The notes beneath the pieces were generated by a model. That model was given only the letters and a program-made list of their open reading frames with translations, was not told the origin of the DNA and searched no databases. A DNA stretch of 34,845 nucleotides, taken from NCBI GenBank assembly GCA_964641715.1, contig CAZXMB010000005.1, positions 1-34,845 on the forward strand, read 5' to 3'. This DNA comes from CAZXMB01 sp964641715 (GTDB lineage: Bacteria > Desulfobacterota > BSN033 > UBA1163). This document shows positions 31,697 to 34,845 of this stretch, piece by piece. A program made the position numbers and the translations under genes. Numbering within the stretch: position 1 is the stretch's first letter; every line of letters starts with the position of its first letter.

Positions 31697-32362
31697 TCAG
31701 GATTCCCCGGTGTTGCAACGGAACCAGGCCGAATGGGTGACCTTGAACCCCGCCTTTTTGAAATCACGGACAATGGGGTCGGGTTCTGTCGTCTTTAATC
31801 GAAGGACAATCATCCAGTCCTTTTTCTCCGGTCTTGAAAGAGAGACCATACTGAGGATAATGGTCTGGTGCTGGTCGATGGTGGAGATGATCTTCTGAAG
31901 CTCCCCCAGCTTTCCCCCCAGTCCCTCAATCGTAATCCTCGATCCTTCCTCTCTCACTCCCAGGACACGGGTTGCGAACCTGACCAGATCGGATTCCGTC
32001 ACCATCCCGACCAATCTCTCTTTTTCAACCACAGGAAAGGAACCGATCTTTTTCTCCTGACCGATCCTCAATGCCTCCTCGAACGTGGTATCCGGGGTTA
32101 CCGTGATCGGATTTTTGTGCATGATCTCTTTGACCTTCATCTTTGAAAGGAGATAATTCAGCTCATAGATGCTCAGGGAGGTCGCCGGGGATGGAGAAGC
32201 CATCAGAAGGTCGTGCATGGTGATAATCCCAACCAGTTTGCCTTTGTCCACGATCGGAAGCCTTCGGATATTGTTTTCCTTCATGATCTTTTGGGCATCC
32301 AAGACCAAAGTGCTACTGTCCACCGTGATTGGATTATTTGTCATAAAATCCCTGATCCTCAT
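31697..32362 (-). CDS. CBS-pair protein with C-terminal ACT-like domain (AcuB-like)
   Basis: The 221-residue product has two CBS motifs. One is MRIRDFMTNNPITVDSSTLVLDAQKIM..RRLPIVDKGKLVGIITMHDL (1-52); the other is MKVKEIMHKNPITVTPDTTFEEAL..SFPVVEKERLVGMVTESDLVRF (about 73-130). An ACT-like tail follows (about 142-215, GKLGELQKIISTIDQH). CBS pairs bind adenine nucleotides and ACT domains bind amino acids or small ligands, so this is probably a stand-alone sensor/regulator. AcuB of acetoin utilisation has the same architecture, but no acetoin genes are nearby. It lies 15 bases after uppP in the same direction. Confidence 0.85.
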   Translation of the reverse strand: MRIRDFMTNNPITVDSSTLVLDAQKIMKENNIRRLPIVDKGKLVGIITMHDLLMASPSPATSLSIYELNYLLSKMKVKEIMHKNPITVTPDTTFEEALRIGQEKKIGSFPVVEKERLVGMVTESDLVRFATRVLGVREEGSRITIEGLGGKLGELQKIISTIDQHQTIILSMVSLSRPEKKDWMIVLRLKTTEPDPIVRDFKKAGFKVTHSAWFRCNTGES

Positions 32363-32377
32363 TTTTTATTCTCCTTT

Positions 32378-33169
32378 CTATTTGATTAAGAAGATGACCA
32401 GCAACCCCACTGCAAAACAGTAATATGAAAAATAAGAAAGCTTACCTAGCTTAATCATTTTCATCAGGAAGGTCAAGGATAAAAACCCGATCACAAAGGC
32501 AGTCGCTGTTCCTGTGAGAACCATCCGGAGTTCCGAAGGGGAACTTATTTTTCTCAACTCTAATAGAGTGGCCCCCAAGATCGCCGGGATCGAAAGAAGA
32601 AAGGAGAATCTCCCGGAGGGTTCCCGATCCAGACCGCAGAATAGGCCAACGGAGATCGTGGCTCCGGAGCGGGAGATCCCCGGAATGATCGCCACCCCCT
32701 GAGCGATCCCGATGAGGAGGGCATCGATCCACCTCATCGCCGGCAAAGGCCTTCCCTCTCGTTTTACCCATCGGGTCAACCAGAGGCCCGATCCGGTGAT
32801 GAGGAGCATCCCTGCGGTGATCCTGGGCTCGGAAAAGAGGGATTCAAACCAATCCTTGAAGAGGAGGCCTATCAGCCCTGTGGGAAGGGTGGCCAGAATG
32901 ATCCAGAGAAGGAGTATTCTCCCCTCCTGAGGGTTACTCCTTCCCTTCCGGATTCCTACTATCCCCCGGAATATTTTCAAGATGTCCTTCCGGAAAAAGA
33001 TAATCACGGCGAGGAGGGTTCCAAGATGAAGCATCACATCGAAGAAGAGGGGGTGTCCCCCGATTCCGAAAAGGGTCTGGAAAAAGACGAGGTGGCCGGA
33101 GCTGCTGATGGGCAGAAATTCGGTCAGGCCCTGAATGATCCCGAGAAAGATAGCTTCAGATATGCTAAT
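32378..33169 (-). CDS. uppP: Undecaprenyl-diphosphatase, with non-canonical AUU start or 5' frameshift
   Basis: UppP (BacA) recycles undecaprenyl pyrophosphate for cell-wall and LPS synthesis. The frame from ATT 33169-33167 gives 263 residues, the family length. It begins [M]SISEAIFLGIIQGLTEFLPISSSGH, which contains the essential Glu and SSSGH loop. The second motif PGISRSGATIS is also intact. No ATG, GTG or TTG exists in this frame upstream of the SSSGH motif. The first standard start, GTG 33037, would remove both the catalytic Glu and the loop. A run of six G about 6 bases before ATT could serve as binding site. Alternatively one G is missing from that run and the start is ATG 33183. Confidence 0.85.
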   Translation of the reverse strand: MSISEAIFLGIIQGLTEFLPISSSGHLVFFQTLFGIGGHPLFFDVMLHLGTLLAVIIFFRKDILKIFRGIVGIRKGRSNPQEGRILLLWIILATLPTGLIGLLFKDWFESLFSEPRITAGMLLITGSGLWLTRWVKREGRPLPAMRWIDALLIGIAQGVAIIPGISRSGATISVGLFCGLDREPSGRFSFLLSIPAILGATLLELRKISSPSELRMVLTGTATAFVIGFLSLTFLMKMIKLGKLSYFSYYCFAVGLLVIFLIK

Positions 33170-33186
33170 TTGGGTCCCCCCATTTA

Positions 33187-33355
33187 CGGAATGTAATTAA
33201 GATACTCGCCCAACTTTAAATCCCAAATTCCAAATGGTAAATTCCAAATAAGCTCCAATCCTCAAATCTGAATTTCCAAAACTTTTCTGTTTGATACTTC
33301 GAATTTCGGTCATTGGGATTTGTTTGGGATTTGGTGCTTGTTATTTGGTGCTTTT
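33187..33355 (+). repeat. Dispersed AT-rich repeat, copy B
   Basis: The gap between uppP and the phosphohexomutase contains TTCCAAAAC, AATTTCGGTCATT (33303-33315), ATTTG, GGATTTGGTGCTTG and a second GTGCTT. The same order occurs on the minus strand at 15416-15600. The element also has internal near-repeats such as AAATTCCAAAT. No ORF is present. Confidence 0.6.
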
Positions 33356-34717
33356 TTATCCGAGTTTGAATATAGCAGTTTTTACTTTGTCCTCTACAAG
33401 TTTCTTAATCTCTTGGAGCCGATCCTCCGTCAAGGCCTCAAATCTGAGCACCAATGCCGGTTGAGTATTCGATGCTCTCAGCAATCCCCATCCATTTCCA
33501 AATTGCACCCTCACCCCATCCACATCAATCATGGGATAGTTCTTGCTCAGTTCTTCTTTAACCCTGTCCACAACTTTGAATTTGATCTCGTCCGGACAAC
33601 GGACCCGGATCTCCGGGGTGATGAAGGTTTTAGGGAGATCGCTGAGGAGTCCGGAAAGCGTTCCCTCCGTTTTTGAGAGGAGTTCGATGAGCCGGCAGGA
33701 CGCATAGATCGCATCATCATATCCGAAATAGCGATCGGCAAAGAAGAGGTGCCCGCTCATCTCCCCCCCCAGGACAGCCTTCTCCTCCCTCATCTTCTCT
33801 TTGATCAGGGAATGGCCTGTCCTCCACATGATCGCCCGTCCACCATGCCTCTCAATGTCATCGAATAGATTCTGAGAGCATTTCACTTCGGCAACAAAGG
33901 TTGCCCCTGGATGATCTTCCAGAATCTCCCGGGAGAAAAGGATCATTAACTGATCTCCCCAGATGATATTCCCCCGATCATCCACGACTCCAATGCGATC
34001 CGCATCTCCGTCATAACCGATCCCGACGTCGGCTTGATTCCTCTTCACCCGGTCGACAAGATCCTTTAAATTCTCGGGAATGGTGGGGTCAGGGAAATGG
34101 TTTGGGAAACGGCCATCGATCTCAAAGTAAAGTTCCTCCAGCTCACAGCCCAAATCCCTGAGCAGGGGGCCGGCCACCATGCCTCCGGTTCCGTTTCCGG
34201 CATCCACTACCACTCGCCTCTTCTTCCGGAGGTGAATATTTTTCTTGATATGATCCTGATAGGAGGGGATGATCTCTTGTTTCGTCAGATTTCCCTGATC
34301 CCTTTCAAACTCCCCTTTTTTAATCAATCGTCCGAGGTTCTGTATCTCCTCACCGAAGATGGTGCTTTTCCCCACAGAGACCTTAAACCCGTTGAACTCA
34401 GGGGGATTGTGGCTTCCGGTGATCATCATCCCCCCATCCCGGTTGAGATGAAAGATGGAGAAGTAATAGACCGGAGTGGGGCAGATCCCCACATTGACCA
34501 CATCGCATCCAGTCGAGAGGAGTCCTTCGATCAGTGATTCAGAAAAGGCCTTTGAACTCAACCTTCCATCACGGCCCACGACCAGTGACTTTCGTCCGGA
34601 TCGAACCATATGGGTCCCGAATCCCTGGCCTATTCTCCTGACAATTGCAGGGGTCAGATCCTTATCCACCACTCCCCGGATATCATATTCCCTGTAGATC
34701 TGGGGGTTGATCTCCAT
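33356..34717 (-). CDS. Phosphomannomutase/phosphoglucomutase
   Basis: The alpha-D-phosphohexomutase interconverts hexose 1- and 6-phosphates for nucleotide-sugar synthesis. The 453-residue product starts INPQIYREYDIRGVV as in AlgC/ManB. It has the phosphoserine loop TGSHNPP (S102), the metal loop DGDADR (D236, D238, D240) and the sugar loop GEMSGH (319-323). A C-terminal phosphate-binding segment (RASNTQPALVLRFEA) completes it. AGGAGGG stands ahead of the ATG. It likely supplies mannose-1-P or glucose-1-P for surface polysaccharide, fitting with kdsB and the epimerase. A gene of unknown function ends 33 bases upstream, so they are probably co-transcribed. Confidence 0.94.
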   Translation of the reverse strand: MEINPQIYREYDIRGVVDKDLTPAIVRRIGQGFGTHMVRSGRKSLVVGRDGRLSSKAFSESLIEGLLSTGCDVVNVGICPTPVYYFSIFHLNRDGGMMITGSHNPPEFNGFKVSVGKSTIFGEEIQNLGRLIKKGEFERDQGNLTKQEIIPSYQDHIKKNIHLRKKRRVVVDAGNGTGGMVAGPLLRDLGCELEELYFEIDGRFPNHFPDPTIPENLKDLVDRVKRNQADVGIGYDGDADRIGVVDDRGNIIWGDQLMILFSREILEDHPGATFVAEVKCSQNLFDDIERHGGRAIMWRTGHSLIKEKMREEKAVLGGEMSGHLFFADRYFGYDDAIYASCRLIELLSKTEGTLSGLLSDLPKTFITPEIRVRCPDEIKFKVVDRVKEELSKNYPMIDVDGVRVQFGNGWGLLRASNTQPALVLRFEALTEDRLQEIKKLVEDKVKTAIFKLG

Positions 34718-34750
34718 AGGCCCTCCTGAGATTCGGTCGTCATCAATAAA

Positions 34751-34845
34751 TTACCCTAATTCTCCCTGATAATCAACCGTATCCTTTTTGACTTTTAAGG
34801 CAGGATAAGATAAATTATCGAGCAGGGTTATGAGGGCATTGATGG
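34751..34845 (-). CDS. 3' end of an unidentified gene, cut by the window edge
   Basis: On the minus strand an open frame enters from the window end and stops at TAA 34753-34751. The last residues read YPALKVKKDTVDYQGELG. It lies 33 bases upstream of the phosphohexomutase start, which fits an operon. The visible 31 codons do not identify a family. Confidence 0.5.
   Translation of the reverse strand, partial: INALITLLDNLSYPALKVKKDTVDYQGELG

Noticed and set aside
1..34845. CRISPR arrays, tRNA or rRNA genes, prophage or transposase genes
   Set aside because: None was recognised on reading both strands; the only mobile-like element is the GIY-YIG cassette.

Overview
The window looks like chromosomal housekeeping DNA from a Gram-negative anaerobe, most likely a Desulfobacterota (deltaproteobacterial) lineage. 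LPS synthesis (kdsB), LolA, lipoprotein genes and an undecaprenyl-pyrophosphatase point to an outer membrane. A CooC-type nickel ATPase points to a carbon monoxide dehydrogenase/acetyl-CoA synthase elsewhere in the genome. The MEP pathway genes ispD-ispF, a CarD regulator, a PIN-TRAM protein and a MenA-like prenyltransferase fit the same assignment. No phylogeny was run, so the lineage is inference.

Layout. (1) 1-6364: the edge of a leftward gene and a short rightward PEBP-family gene, then a leftward block fusA-like, birA, coaX, comM. (2) 6365-8717: a divergent intergenic region holding a complete candidate Phe/Tyr transcription attenuator, followed by a PLP aminotransferase and two tandem, mutually homologous lipoprotein genes. 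(3) 8763-10264 leftward: a menA-like gene translationally coupled to a CPBP membrane protease. (4) 10364-18546 rightward: kdsB, a CsgG-like lipoprotein, carD, a PIN-TRAM membrane protein, ispD, ispF, gltX, cysS. (5) 18609-20877 leftward: a Fsr-like MFS transporter, a sugar-nucleotide epimerase and an overlapping 38-residue membrane protein. (6) 21053-31691 rightward: cooC, a GIY-YIG gene inside an inverted-repeat cassette, plsC, ftsK, lolA, recO, glyQ, glyS, uvrC. (7) 31697-34845 leftward: an unidentified truncated gene, a phosphomannomutase/phosphoglucomutase, a dispersed repeat, uppP and a CBS-ACT protein.

The main find is at 6462-6664. An extended -10 promoter drives a 16-codon leader ORF in which 9 codons are Phe or Tyr. 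The leader's last codons can form a 10-bp antiterminator stem that excludes a 9-bp intrinsic terminator, and a second terminator lies just behind it. The arms of the two terminators are complementary to each other, so relief of the first should also relieve the second. This is a textbook ribosome-stalling attenuator and implies that the downstream aminotransferase serves phenylalanine/tyrosine synthesis.

Other points deserve attention. uppP has no ATG/GTG/TTG start compatible with its conserved N-terminus and may start at AUU. plsC has an in-frame TGA in its N-terminal extension. comM and kdsB have promoters placed so close to the start codon that their mRNAs should be leaderless. Several repeat families (GTCATTGCGAG-type, GAATTTCGGTCATT-type and CCATCCCTC-type) occupy the intergenic spaces. 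The only stretch over 300 bases without a conventional gene is 6365-6695, which is fully accounted for by two promoters and the attenuator. No rRNA, tRNA or CRISPR was seen.
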